From contig NZ_CANLSU010000003.1 in NCBI RefSeq assembly GCF_947493875.1, positions 248,001-312,000 on the forward strand: a stretch of DNA of 64,000 bases. The letters run 5' to 3'. The translations under genes were made by a program, and so were the position numbers. This document shows, piece after piece, positions 50,947 through 59,714 of the stretch. Within the stretch, counting starts at the first letter, position 1. The number at the start of each line of letters is the position of its first letter. The stretch is from an uncultured Marinococcus sp. (GTDB taxonomy: Bacteria; Bacillota; Bacilli; Bacillales; Marinococcaceae). The notes under the pieces were generated by a model that was not told the DNA's origin, made no database searches, and was given only the letters and a program-made list of their open reading frames with translations.

Positions 50947-52647
50947 CTACCACGGCTGGTCGGTGATTTCCTGGACTGTCCCCATGTCTTCGCTGCGGTT
51001 GACGGTAAAGGTAATCTCGTCGCCTTCCTTCATCAGCACAGCATCGGCGTCACTGGACGTATTGTAGACGTACAGGGTATCATCGCCCTCCAGCTTAAAC
51101 TGGACAAGACTGGCGTCCTCGGCACCGGATGTGATGACGACCCGGTCAACGGTTCCCTGGGCTTCTTCCCGGTCCGCTTCACTCGCTTCCACGCCTTCAT
51201 CGGTGGAAGCGAGCGCGGAACGGTAATTTTCCAGGGCGCCCTGGGCGGTTTCGCCAAACGCGTACACATCGGCATCGTTGGCTTTAATGTAAGCGTACTG
51301 CCGGAACAGACCCGACGGATCAAGCGTATTAACGACCCAGGTCGCGTTGCCGTTAATGTTGTACATGATCGGCATGCTGCCGGTCCATTCTTTTTCAGGA
51401 AACTGGCGGTTCACAATACCTCGCGCGCCCTGCGTGTCCATCGCGCCTGTATATTCCTCGCCGTTGTAAAGACGAAGCTCACCGGTACGGGCATCAATAA
51501 AGGAGACACCGAGGGTGGAGTCCGAATCTTCATTTGGACTGGTGAAATCCGTGAAATAGCTCATATTTCCGTCTGCATCAAAGACAGGCGTGACCTTATT
51601 TTCCGTGCCGTTTTCATTTGGAATAAGGACATCCTCTTTCCCAAACATGTAATTGAGCAGTCCCTGGCCGTATTTTCCGTACTTGTCATTCATGTCGCTC
51701 GCCATAGCAGGACTGTACGTGCTTTCAATAAACGACGGAGCGTTATCCGCTTTGTATTTGGACGCCTCCCCTGTTTCCGGGTCCACAACCACCACCTGCG
51801 CGTTCGTGTGATCCGTGTGCCACGTCAAGGCGCGGTTTTGATAGACGGTCTGAACATACCACGGCTTCCCTTCCTCATCCACCTCCAGGTAGGTGCTCCC
51901 GCTCTGGTACCAGGACGGGAAGGCGCTATAAATTACCCGGTTCAGCTTCTCGTTAAAAAAACTGCTGTTCGTGTATTGCATGGATGACTCCACAAAGGTC
52001 GGATTGTCGTTCGGATCGACCGCAGAAATCTGGAAGTATCCCGGGGTTCCATCACCGCGGAACCAGCGGAACAGGTTCGTGTAATCCACGTTGGCAACAT
52101 ACATCGGCTCCCCGTCAATCACCTGGGCCTGAATGTCGCCAAAGTCATAAAACTGTGCATTATCCACCTCCGACATCGCTTTTTGCATTTTATTACGGGC
52201 CGATTCAGGTGCCACCTGTACAGGCGTCTCCTCCTCGGAAAACGATGGTGGATTGTCCGCCACCTCACTGTTGTTGTCAATCGCTTCATGGGTCTCCTCA
52301 TAGCTAAACAGGCTTCGTACGAGAAGCACAAGCAGAAATAGAAGAATCACCGCGCCGCCAAGAGCGGATATGTTGATGCTTTTATCAGGGACCCCTTCTC
52401 CTGAAGTCCTCGCCAGGGTGTAAAAGATCGCACTGAACACTAAAAGGGCCACGAGGTTGGGCCCGGCCAGTGACAGCATTGTCCATGCCGGAAGGACAAA
52501 GTAGCTGGCAATGACGGCTAAAACAAATGTCAGCCCAAGCGCGGGCAAAACGGATTTAACCAGTAAACGAGGTCGGATAATAGAAATAACCAGAGCGGCA
52601 ATAAAAGAAAAAATCATTACAAGTAAAGCAGTCAGTAAAATCGTCAA
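50947..52647 (-). CDS. Membrane protein with large extracytoplasmic domain, unknown
   Basis: The 566-aa protein has about four hydrophobic helices in the first 115 residues (MTILLTALLVMIFSF, then three more). An acidic Ser/Glu-rich linker and an approximately 420-residue soluble part follow, predicted outside the cell. That part contains repeated Y-x-N/D-aromatic strands (VDYTNLFRWFRGDG, IYSAFPSWYQSGS, DARTGELRLYNGEEY, DPSGLFRQYAYI) but no catalytic motif I recognise. The length and low hydrophobicity suggest a surface sensor, scaffold or binding protein. The TTG start is seven bases after GGAG. Confidence 0.75.
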   Translation of the reverse strand: MTILLTALLVMIFSFIAALVISIIRPRLLVKSVLPALGLTFVLAVIASYFVLPAWTMLSLAGPNLVALLVFSAIFYTLARTSGEGVPDKSINISALGGAVILLFLLVLLVRSLFSYEETHEAIDNNSEVADNPPSFSEEETPVQVAPESARNKMQKAMSEVDNAQFYDFGDIQAQVIDGEPMYVANVDYTNLFRWFRGDGTPGYFQISAVDPNDNPTFVESSMQYTNSSFFNEKLNRVIYSAFPSWYQSGSTYLEVDEEGKPWYVQTVYQNRALTWHTDHTNAQVVVVDPETGEASKYKADNAPSFIESTYSPAMASDMNDKYGKYGQGLLNYMFGKEDVLIPNENGTENKVTPVFDADGNMSYFTDFTSPNEDSDSTLGVSFIDARTGELRLYNGEEYTGAMDTQGARGIVNRQFPEKEWTGSMPIMYNINGNATWVVNTLDPSGLFRQYAYIKANDADVYAFGETAQGALENYRSALASTDEGVEASEADREEAQGTVDRVVITSGAEDASLVQFKLEGDDTLYVYNTSSDADAVLMKEGDEITFTVNRSEDMGTVQEITDQPW

Positions 52648-52724
52648 AAAAACACTCCAAGCATCATAAAATTAGATTCGGTTGGCATCGAAAAGGTGTT
52701 AACTGCCTGTTCAGCGAGCGGTCG

Positions 52725-52853
52725 TTACTTCACAGCTGACACGCCGGGGTTCTTTACAGGCTCCTCCCGTTCAGTCTCTGTATGTACATCCTGTAGCCAC
52801 TCCTGATGGATCCGCCATTCCGGAGCAGTACCGGGCTCTCGCCTTCTGACCAT
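52725..52853 (-). CDS. 42-aa small charged protein, unknown
   Basis: A short gene supported by a near-perfect AAGGAGGTG ribosome binding site five bases before its ATG. The product is polar with no membrane segment, starts with a basic cluster (MVRRREP) and has a Trp-containing middle (EWRIHQEWLQDV). An inverted repeat lies 35 bases upstream. It may share a transcript with the large membrane-protein gene downstream. No family is recognised. Confidence 0.5.
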   Translation of the reverse strand: MVRRREPGTAPEWRIHQEWLQDVHTETEREEPVKNPGVSAVK

Positions 52854-52887
52854 TACCACCTCCTTCGTCATGTTCTCTCTCCACCAT

Positions 52888-52908
52888 AGCATACGCGTAT
52901 AGTATGCT
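52888..52908. repeat. Inverted repeat, possible operator
   Basis: AGCATAC and GTATGCT are perfect seven-base arms around a seven-base spacer, upstream of the 42-aa gene. The size suits a dimeric repressor site. Confidence 0.45.
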
Positions 52909-53162
52909 TCCCGTCATTTATAACCGCAAAAGCGGGCGCTCCCCCACCGGTAATATGATCATTTTTAAAATGAATTTACGAAATACACACTGAAATCCCG
53001 GTAATCGACAGTATCAGGAGCCATTCTTTCCGATTGCCGCTATACATAAGCTAGGATATTCGCACACTGCTGGAAAAGGGATACCAATGACGAAGGCACC
53101 AAAAACAAAGCTAAGCATTATTATATCAGTCCTTCTAATGTAAAAAAATGGTTATCTATGTG

Positions 53163-53190
53163 AAATAAAAAAGCCCTGATGCCAGGGCTT
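53163..53190 (-). terminator. Terminator of the YflT-like gene
   Basis: An eight-base perfect stem AAGCCCTG/CAGGGCTT with a four-base loop is followed on the minus strand by TTTTTTAT. It touches the stop codon. Confidence 0.9.
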
Positions 53191-53530
53191 AAAATTCGAC
53201 TTGATCCTGATTGGTCACGACAAGCAGCGTCTTGCCTTTTTGGAGTTCTTCTTCGAGGCGTTCGGATTTTTCCGAATCAAACCCCAGCTTCTGCAGCTTC
53301 GTTAAAATGGTCTTCGTTTTTCCGCGGAATACGTTTTTCAGGCTTGTGCCGAAGCCGACCACTTTCATTCCTACTTTTTTGGCGTCTGTTTCCTTCCTTG
53401 CCCGGCGGTCATGATCATTATCGTACGCCAGGATATACATATCCTCGTCGCGGATGCCATCGTTACGAAGTTTATCAATCGTTTCACTCAGTGTTTCATC
53501 GTTATGGAAAATCTTGAACTTGGGTTCCAT
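53189..53530 (-). CDS. YflT-like general stress protein
   Basis: The 113-aa product has the YflT (GsiB-independent, heat- and SigB-induced in B. subtilis) layout: an N-terminal strand with IFHNDETLSETIDKL, then DMYILAYDNDHDRRA and a charged C-terminal region ending in LLVVTNQD. The domain also occurs in GSP17M-type proteins. A SigB promoter was looked for upstream and not found. ATG 53530 follows GAGGTG by six bases. Confidence 0.75.
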   Translation of the reverse strand: MEPKFKIFHNDETLSETIDKLRNDGIRDEDMYILAYDNDHDRRARKETDAKKVGMKVVGFGTSLKNVFRGKTKTILTKLQKLGFDSEKSERLEEELQKGKTLLVVTNQDQVEF

Positions 53531-53563
53531 TCGCTTCACCTCATAAAATTAGTATAGGTTCAT

Positions 53564-54160
53564 TCAGGCATTGGATGCTTTTTTTAATTTCTTTAACGTT
53601 TTTGCCGGCTTTTGCGTCGAGGCTTTCGTGCCTTCAAATTTTTCTTCTTCGTATTCCTCTTCCTGCTCCCAGGCGTCTTCATTCCCGCTGCCGGCAGACG
53701 TTTCCGCGGCGCTCTCTTCCGTTTCAGGCAGAGACTGCTCCCCGCTGTTTTCACCTTCTGCAGCGGTTCTGTCAGGAGCATACGCGGACCCCTGGATTTT
53801 TTCACCGGTATGGATGACCGCTTCCCCGACGTGATAGCGCAGAGTGTAGATTTTCTTTTTGATTTTTTTCGGCACCTTGGCCATTGCAAACACAGCCGCG
53901 GATACCTTGGCGACCCGCTTGACGGTTTTTACCGTGCCTTTGGCTTTTTTCTCCATGCCCTGGCCGGATTTAATGGCCTGACTCAGCGGCTCCGGGCTCA
54001 GCTTCCGGGCTTTTTTTGCGGTCTGGTTGACGTTTTTTTCTGCTTTTTTGCCGATGTCTTTACGCAGCAATGGCAGCGCCCCGCCGATTAAACTGCCGGC
54101 AGCCATGAACGCGTAGGTAAGGTTGTCATTGCCCCTGGAGCTTTTCTTCTTGCTGCTCAC
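53564..54160 (-). CDS. Lys-rich/acidic-tail hypothetical protein
   Basis: Unrecognised protein of 198 aa. A weakly hydrophobic segment (TYAFMAAGSLIGGALPLL) lies near residues 14-31, followed by a strongly basic region rich in Lys to about residue 110. A low-complexity acidic tail (EEEYEEEKFEG) and a basic end follow. The strong charge segregation suggests binding to nucleic acid, membrane or a partner protein. GTG 54160 behind GGTGG is preferred; an ATG at 54199 lacks a ribosome binding site. It lies next to the YflT-like gene and may be cotranscribed. Confidence 0.6.
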   Translation of the reverse strand: MSSKKKSSRGNDNLTYAFMAAGSLIGGALPLLRKDIGKKAEKNVNQTAKKARKLSPEPLSQAIKSGQGMEKKAKGTVKTVKRVAKVSAAVFAMAKVPKKIKKKIYTLRYHVGEAVIHTGEKIQGSAYAPDRTAAEGENSGEQSLPETEESAAETSAGSGNEDAWEQEEEYEEEKFEGTKASTQKPAKTLKKLKKASNA

Positions 54161-54315
54161 TGTTCCACCACCATTCAAAGGTATGATTGCATGTACCATA
54201 CCCGTATCTGTTTGGTCTTAAGCCAGACTTGGAGCATAAACATACTTTAGGTCTAGAGGAAAGGAGGATCTGCTCCCGCTAACGACAAGCCCGTTGGTTA
54301 ACACGTTTTGGGCAC

Positions 54316-54346
54316 AAAAAAGCGGCCCCCGCAAGAACCGCTTTTT
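54316..54346. terminator. Terminator downstream of cvfB
   Basis: A nine-base stem AAAAAGCGG/CCGCTTTTT has a 12-base loop. The A and T runs on both sides allow either direction. Confidence 0.75.
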
Positions 54347-54386
54347 CTATTCTTCTGCACTGCCCGTCAACGTATAGCTGAAGCCG

Positions 54387-55256
54387 TTAATCTGTCTGCT
54401 CCTCCGACGGCTCCAGGATCAGGGTATTGTTTTCCTGACGGATGCGTTTTTCCTTCAGCAGCGATCCAACCGCCCGCTTGAATGCCGCCTTGCTGAGGCC
54501 GAATTCCTTCCGGATGGTCTCCGGACTGCTCCGGTCCCCGAACGGAAGCGTGCCGCCTTCCTGCTCAATCCGCTCCAACAGCAGCCGGGCGTCTTCGCCA
54601 ATTGCTACTTCCTTCGGCGGATACATCGAGGCGTTTAGCGACCCGTCCTCCTGGCGGTGGGTAACACGCACCTTCAGCTTTTCGCCTACATGCGGCCGGT
54701 GGGTCCAGTCCGATTCATGAACAAAGATTTTGTAGCGGTCGGCGGTTAATAAAAAGGCACCGAAAGGCGGCGAACTGTAAACCGTGGCGTTGACCCAACT
54801 GTGATGCAGGTCCGCTGGTGCCGGCGCCATTACCTGCTGTACGTCGTCTTCACTGGCCGGAAAGGCTCGCAGGCCGCCGGCCGTGTACTCCAGGTGCACA
54901 AACAGAAACTCCCCGGGAGCGGGCCAGTACGCTTCATCCTGCAGGTAGTCATGCCGTTCGACCGGTGCCTTCCACCGTTCGTCGACCGCTACTTCGATAC
55001 CACGGTCCGCATCGCTTGTCACGACATCGAGCCAGGCAAAGCCTTCCTCCTCTACGTCGGGCAGATGCACGTCCAGCCGTTTGTTTCCTTCTTCGTCAAA
55101 CCAGCTGATCGCCTCCACCTGGTCCCCGGTGGAAAGCTCCCCGTTAGTATCTTCTTTGTACAGCCGGGCGATTTGGGCTCCTGAAGCAAGCACATAGTAT
55201 TCGCCTTTATCATTTAATACGTTCCATCGCTGCATGCGTGAGAATAGTTGTTTCAA
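54387..55256 (-). CDS. cvfB: S1-like RNA-binding protein CvfB (YitL)
   Basis: The 289-aa product has the CvfB architecture: several S1-like OB-fold segments (with EAISWFDEEGNKRLD, then FAWLDVV and KIFVHESDW) and a C-terminal winged helix (FGLSKAAFKRAVGSLLKEKRI). In Staphylococcus CvfB affects virulence gene expression and binds RNA. The start is set at TTG 55256, which has AAAGGA at a suitable distance; ATG 55235 has none. Only four bases separate it from the hemD-like gene, so they form one operon. Confidence 0.88.
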   Translation of the reverse strand: MKQLFSRMQRWNVLNDKGEYYVLASGAQIARLYKEDTNGELSTGDQVEAISWFDEEGNKRLDVHLPDVEEEGFAWLDVVTSDADRGIEVAVDERWKAPVERHDYLQDEAYWPAPGEFLFVHLEYTAGGLRAFPASEDDVQQVMAPAPADLHHSWVNATVYSSPPFGAFLLTADRYKIFVHESDWTHRPHVGEKLKVRVTHRQEDGSLNASMYPPKEVAIGEDARLLLERIEQEGGTLPFGDRSSPETIRKEFGLSKAAFKRAVGSLLKEKRIRQENNTLILEPSEEQTD

Positions 55257-55260
55257 TGGA

Positions 55261-56076
55261 TTAGTCCTTTCGTTGTTCAAAATGTTTGGACAGAGCGACA
55301 ATCATGGCGCCCATCCGTTCGTTGTCCGGCACCACATAGTCACCGATGCCTCTTTCTCTTAATGCTTCCGCCGTCACTTTACCGACCGCCGTCGGCATCA
55401 CCTGATGACGGAGTGCTTCCTGCAGCTCTTCAGTACGGCCATCCTTCCCGGCATACTGAAAGAGAGCGTGCACCTGGATGGCAGTGGTAAAACAGATCGC
55501 GTCGCTGCCGGCATTCAAAATGGTTTCGAGGCATTCGGCTGCGACTGCCTCTTCGGGAGGCGTGTGCTGATACGGCAGAATGTCGTACACTTTGGCCCCG
55601 TGCTCCTCGAGGTACCGGCGGAGTCTCGGATTTTCAATACCGTGCAGCTGCACCATGACCCGCTTCTGCCGGAAATCGTGGCCCTCCAGGGCGCGGATCA
55701 TGCCTTCGGTCGTGCCGTCATCATCGCGGGCTGCGATCTCACACTCCAGGCTCTTTAAGACATTAGCGGTCTTGTAGCCGCGGGCCGCTACCTTTGTCTG
55801 CTGAATTTTTTGCACAAATGCTTCCCGGATGCCTTCCTCCTCCGCAATATCCAGCATCGCGTTCAGCCCCATGCCCGTCATGAATATGCTCCAGTCCACC
55901 GGCTGCTCGAGATAGGCACGCATCGGCGCCCGCAGCTGTTCTTCATTTAAAAACGATGTTCCCTGGAGCGGATAGTTAAGCGGCTCTCCCCCCTGCCGCC
56001 GAATCAGCTCTTCCATTTCCTCTGTCTTCCGGGATGCGGCAAGAATCACCTGCCGTCCGCTTAATCCTTTGGCCAC
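55261..56076 (-). CDS. Uroporphyrinogen-III synthase family protein
   Basis: HemD-fold protein of 271 aa with the two-domain layout and the typical segments DWSIFMTGMGLNAML, LPYQHTPP, AICFTTAIQVHALF and TAVGKVTAEAL. HemD cyclises hydroxymethylbilane with inversion of ring D for haem and sirohaem. There are no other tetrapyrrole genes here, and bacilli often carry such stand-alone paralogs, so the true substrate is not certain. The GTG start is seven bases after AAAGGAGG. The gene is the first of a pair with cvfB. Confidence 0.85.
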   Translation of the reverse strand: MAKGLSGRQVILAASRKTEEMEELIRRQGGEPLNYPLQGTSFLNEEQLRAPMRAYLEQPVDWSIFMTGMGLNAMLDIAEEEGIREAFVQKIQQTKVAARGYKTANVLKSLECEIAARDDDGTTEGMIRALEGHDFRQKRVMVQLHGIENPRLRRYLEEHGAKVYDILPYQHTPPEEAVAAECLETILNAGSDAICFTTAIQVHALFQYAGKDGRTEELQEALRHQVMPTAVGKVTAEALRERGIGDYVVPDNERMGAMIVALSKHFEQRKD

Positions 56077-56250
56077 CGAAATGCCTCCTTTGGTATCTAT
56101 CCGTTTTCTGCATTTACTATATCATGCTTTTTCTGTCTCTGACAGCAGTGCCGGTCTTCTTTTCTGCGGAAAACTCCTCCTTTCCCTGTTCATTTTGAAC
56201 CGCCGCGTGTTAGTATGAAACAGACTGTTATTTATAAAGGAGATATGAAC

Positions 56251-57849
56251 ATGATCGATGTACAAAACGTTGGACTCCGATTCGGGGATCAAATTTTATT
56301 TGAAGACGTTAATATAAAGTTCACCCCCGGCAACTGCTACGGCTTGATCGGAGCGAACGGGGCCGGCAAATCCACGTTCTTAAAAATTCTTTCCGGGGAG
56401 ATTGACTCCCAGAGCGGAAACGTAATCATGGATAAAGATTCACGGCTTGCCGTGCTGAAACAGGACCACTTCGCATACGAGGAATATACGGTCATCGACG
56501 TGGTCATTATGGGCCACAGCCGCCTGTATGAAGTGATGAACGAAAAGAACGAAATTTATATGAAACCGGACTTTTCCGACGAAGACGGCATGAAAGCGGC
56601 AGAGCTTGAAGCGGAATTCGCGGAAATGAACGGGTACGAAGCGGAAACAGAAGCCGCCCAGCTGCTGCAGGGTCTCGGCATTACCGAGGATCTGCACCAG
56701 AAGCCGATGTCATCGTTGAGCGGTTCTCAGAAGGTTAAAGTGCTGCTCGCCCAGGCACTGTTCGGCGATCCGGACGTGCTGCTCCTGGACGAACCGACCA
56801 ACAACCTGGACGTGCAGGCGGTACACTGGCTCGAGGAATTCCTGATTAACTTTGAAAATACGGTCATTGTCGTTTCCCACGACCGTCACTTCCTGAACCA
56901 GGTGTGCACGCACATTGCAGATCTCGACTTTAACAAAATTGAACTGTACGTCGGCAACTATGACTTCTGGTACGAATCCAGCCAGCTCGCCCAGAAGATG
57001 GCCCGCGAACAGAACAAGAAAAAAGAAGAACAAATCAAGGAACTAAAAGAATTTATTGCCCGCTTCAGCGCGAACGCCTCCAAGTCCAAACAGGCTACCT
57101 CCCGGAAAAAGACACTGGATAAAATTTCACTTGATGACATCAAGCCGTCCTCGAGAAAGTATCCGTTTGTGCAATTTAAGCCGAACCGGGAGCTTGGCAA
57201 GGACCTGCTGACAGTGGAAAACCTGTCGAAAACCATTGACGGCGTCAAGGTGCTTGATAACGTCAATTTCACCCTCAACAGCGGTGACAAAGTCGCGTTT
57301 GTCGGCGAAGAGGAAACGAAAAAAACTGTTCTGCTGCAGATTTTAGCCGGGGAAATGGAGCCGGACAGCGGCGACTATAAATGGGGATTGACCACCAGCC
57401 GCTCCTACTTCCCGAAAGACAATTCTGCGTACTTTGAAGGCCTGAACATCAACCTGGTGGACTGGCTGCGCCAGTATTCCCCGGACGATCAGAGCGAAAC
57501 GTTTATCCGCGGCTTCCTCGGACGGATGCTCTTTTCCGGCGAAGAAGTATTTAAAAAAGCGGATGTGCTTTCCGGTGGCGAAAAAGTCCGCTGCATGCTT
57601 TCCAAAATGATGCTGAGCGGTGCGAACGTTCTTATTATGGATGAGCCAACCAACCACCTGGACCTCGAAGCCATTCAGGCGTTAAACAACGGCCTGAAGT
57701 CATTTAACGGTTCGGTTCTCTTCACGTCCCATGACCATGAATTTGTTCAAACGATCGCTAACCGGATTATTGAATTTACTCCGGAAGGTATGATCGACAA
57801 AGAAATGAGCTACGACGAGTATATCGAAGAGCAGTATGCTCGCGCGTAA
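56251..57849 (+). CDS. ykpA: ABC-F ATPase (YkpA/YbiT-like)
   Basis: Ribosome-associated type ABC-F protein of 532 aa with two ABC modules and no membrane domain. Module 1 has Walker A GANGAGKS, signature LSGSQK and Walker B LLLDEPTNNLD. A linker helix pair (about 235-300) with KSKQATSRKK follows. Module 2 has signature LSGGEKVR and Walker B LIMDEPTNHLD, but its Walker A is GEEETKKT, lacking the second Gly. B. subtilis YkpA also diverges there. ATG 56251 is eight bases after AAAGGAG. Family members act on translation; target unknown. Confidence 0.93.
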   Translation: MIDVQNVGLRFGDQILFEDVNIKFTPGNCYGLIGANGAGKSTFLKILSGEIDSQSGNVIMDKDSRLAVLKQDHFAYEEYTVIDVVIMGHSRLYEVMNEKNEIYMKPDFSDEDGMKAAELEAEFAEMNGYEAETEAAQLLQGLGITEDLHQKPMSSLSGSQKVKVLLAQALFGDPDVLLLDEPTNNLDVQAVHWLEEFLINFENTVIVVSHDRHFLNQVCTHIADLDFNKIELYVGNYDFWYESSQLAQKMAREQNKKKEEQIKELKEFIARFSANASKSKQATSRKKTLDKISLDDIKPSSRKYPFVQFKPNRELGKDLLTVENLSKTIDGVKVLDNVNFTLNSGDKVAFVGEEETKKTVLLQILAGEMEPDSGDYKWGLTTSRSYFPKDNSAYFEGLNINLVDWLRQYSPDDQSETFIRGFLGRMLFSGEEVFKKADVLSGGEKVRCMLSKMMLSGANVLIMDEPTNHLDLEAIQALNNGLKSFNGSVLFTSHDHEFVQTIANRIIEFTPEGMIDKEMSYDEYIEEQYARA

Positions 57850-57871
57850 CATTTTCATGTAATCTATCAGG

Positions 57872-57901
57872 CACCAGGGTGTTCGCGCCCTGGTGTTTTT
57901 T
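57872..57901 (+). terminator. Terminator of the ABC-F gene
   Basis: An eight-base perfect stem CACCAGGG/CCCTGGTG is followed by six T residues. Confidence 0.92.
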
Positions 57902-57987
57902 AGTGCTTATTTGTAATTTTCTATTTCTCTTCTAATTATGATAATTTTATTTTATAATAAATACGGTAAATGAAATTTTTAATTATT

Positions 57988-58024
57988 TAAAATAGTTACC
58001 GCGAATCTACGCCACCCGCGGTAA
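57988..58024 (-). terminator. Possible terminator of the protease gene
   Basis: TTACCGCG and CGCGGTAA form an eight-base stem with a 13-base loop. On the minus strand it is followed by CTATTTTAAAT. Confidence 0.5.
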
Positions 58025-58034
58025 ATTGCTGCTT

Positions 58035-58805
58035 TTAATTATCTTCAGTTTGAGCGATCACCTCACGAACACGCTCCACTGGTACCGCAAGCCCGTAGCG
58101 TTCCCCCTGCTGTGAACTGCTTGCAAACACAACACCAGTTACCTCTCCCTCTTCTGTCAGCACCGGACTGCCACTGCTTCCATTGAACACAGGAGCGTCA
58201 AGCACCAGCTGCTCCTCCTCCCTCTCGACGATGTCTCCGCGATTGGCCACATCTGAAAAACCGAGTGGGTTTCCAATCACGATAACCCCGGATCCGGCAG
58301 ATAGACTCGCGTCTGCCAGTGTAACGCTGCCACCGTCCCAATGTCCCTTTAGTGTCACAACAGCAAGATCGGCCTGGTTATCTACTGCTTCCACTGCTGC
58401 TTCTGCAAGGTCGCCATCCCCAGTTTCGACTGCTACACTGTCCGCCCCTTCAACTACATGGTAATTTGTAACGAAAACGTTGGCGTCTTCTACAAAAAAG
58501 CCTGTTCCAAAGGACGTTTCCCCGTTCTTCACTGCCTGAACTTTTGTGACCGCCTCCTGCCACTGCTGCACCTCCTCCTGCTTGGACAGCTGATACGAAG
58601 CTGTTAAAAAAGACCAGGCGTCCAGACGGAAGGTATCAATTAAATAATAGGCGGATTGAAAAACCAGCATCCCCGCCATCAGCACTGCAATTACCCGGAA
58701 CAAACCACGGCGTTTATTTTTCGGCTTCCGCGGCGGCTCCGGCTCAAAGTCTCCTGGATCCGGCTCACCTTCGAGGCGTTCTTCCCATTCTTCGTCTCTA
58801 CTCAT
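58035..58805 (-). CDS. Membrane-anchored trypsin-like serine protease
   Basis: The 256-aa protein has an acidic cytoplasmic N-terminus, one transmembrane helix (about residues 37-57) and an extracytoplasmic chymotrypsin-fold domain. The catalytic triad is visible as His116 (TNYHVVEG), Asp146 (NQADLAVV) and Ser211 (NGSSGSP). It resembles HtrA/DegP proteases but ends without a PDZ domain, so it is a short member. An envelope quality-control or signalling role is likely. AAAAGGAGAGG precedes the ATG. It diverges from the YihY-family gene. Confidence 0.9.
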   Translation of the reverse strand: MSRDEEWEERLEGEPDPGDFEPEPPRKPKNKRRGLFRVIAVLMAGMLVFQSAYYLIDTFRLDAWSFLTASYQLSKQEEVQQWQEAVTKVQAVKNGETSFGTGFFVEDANVFVTNYHVVEGADSVAVETGDGDLAEAAVEAVDNQADLAVVTLKGHWDGGSVTLADASLSAGSGVIVIGNPLGFSDVANRGDIVEREEEQLVLDAPVFNGSSGSPVLTEEGEVTGVVFASSSQQGERYGLAVPVERVREVIAQTEDN

Positions 58806-58826
58806 ACACCTCTCCTTTTCCGCCTC

Positions 58827-58854
58827 TTCTCATTCTCTACTTCTGTATTATAAT
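58827..58854 (+). promoter_or_regulatory. Likely promoter of the YihY-family gene
   Basis: A perfect TATAAT lies 16 bases after the weak -35 TTCTCA, 40 bases before the start codon. Confidence 0.55.
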
Positions 58855-58893
58855 GAGAAAAAGAGACTTCCGCAAAAAAAGGAGGGTTATCCT

Positions 58894-59700
58894 ATGCATT
58901 TTTTTCAATCTTTCCTTAAAAAAAGCATTGAAGATAAAATTTATGACATCGCCGCCCAGCTGGCTTATTACTTTCTTCTCGCCATGCTCCCTCTATTAAT
59001 GCTGCTGATCAGTATTATCGGCTTTTTTTCCATCAATACGGACGACACCCTTTCACTTATCAGTGCCTATGTTCCCGGGGGAGCCTTTACGATTATTCAG
59101 AACAACCTGAATGCAATTTTGAATTCGCAGTCATTTGGTCTGCTGTCGCTCAGTACAGTCGCTACACTCTGGCTGAGCCTGATGGGCACATTCGCCATTA
59201 TCCGTGCGATCAACGCCGCCTACCGCCTGAAGATCCCTTCTTTTTTATCCATGCTGGGAAAGGGTATCGTTATCGTGTTGTCTTTGCTGCTCGCCATCAT
59301 CCTATCCCTGTTGCTTCCTATCTACGGCGAACCGCTCGGTGTCTTGCTTTTTCGCTTTCTCGGCCTCGATGATTATTTCCTGCAGCTGTGGGGCTGGATT
59401 CGCTGGGTGATCAGCTTTTTGGTAATAGGCTCGATCCTTGCCATGATTTACAAAGTAGTGCCCAACCGAAAAACCACCTGGAGAGAATCCCTTCCCGGAG
59501 CTACTCTTGCCCTATTCACCTGGCAGGCAGCTTCTTTTGGATTTTCGTTTTATGTCAGCGCCAGTGATTATTCCATGATATATGGCAATTTGGGAAATTT
59601 AATCGTGCTGATGCTCTGGTTTTATCTTACAGGGTTCGCCATTCTTCTGGGCGGAGAATGGAATGCATGTCTCCATGAAAGAGACAAGAAAACTATTTGA
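58894..59700 (+). CDS. YihY/BrkB family membrane protein
   Basis: Integral membrane protein of 268 aa with six hydrophobic helices and the family signature A-x-Q-L-A-Y-Y-F-L-L-A-x-x-P near residues 21-34, plus GNLGNLIVLMLWFYLTG near the C-terminus. B. subtilis YfkH is a likely relative. The family was once wrongly linked to RNase BN, and its true function is not known. AAAGGAGGG precedes the ATG. It converges with the GGCT-fold gene without a clear terminator between them. Confidence 0.93.
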   Translation: MHFFQSFLKKSIEDKIYDIAAQLAYYFLLAMLPLLMLLISIIGFFSINTDDTLSLISAYVPGGAFTIIQNNLNAILNSQSFGLLSLSTVATLWLSLMGTFAIIRAINAAYRLKIPSFLSMLGKGIVIVLSLLLAIILSLLLPIYGEPLGVLLFRFLGLDDYFLQLWGWIRWVISFLVIGSILAMIYKVVPNRKTTWRESLPGATLALFTWQAASFGFSFYVSASDYSMIYGNLGNLIVLMLWFYLTGFAILLGGEWNACLHERDKKTI

Positions 59701-59714
59701 ATATATCTTTAATT

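Noticed and set aside
53087-53143. 18-codon frame with AAAAGGG upstream (MTKAPKTKLSI...)
   Set aside because: Too short, moderate ribosome binding site only, no promoter or terminator pairing; not distinguishable from chance.
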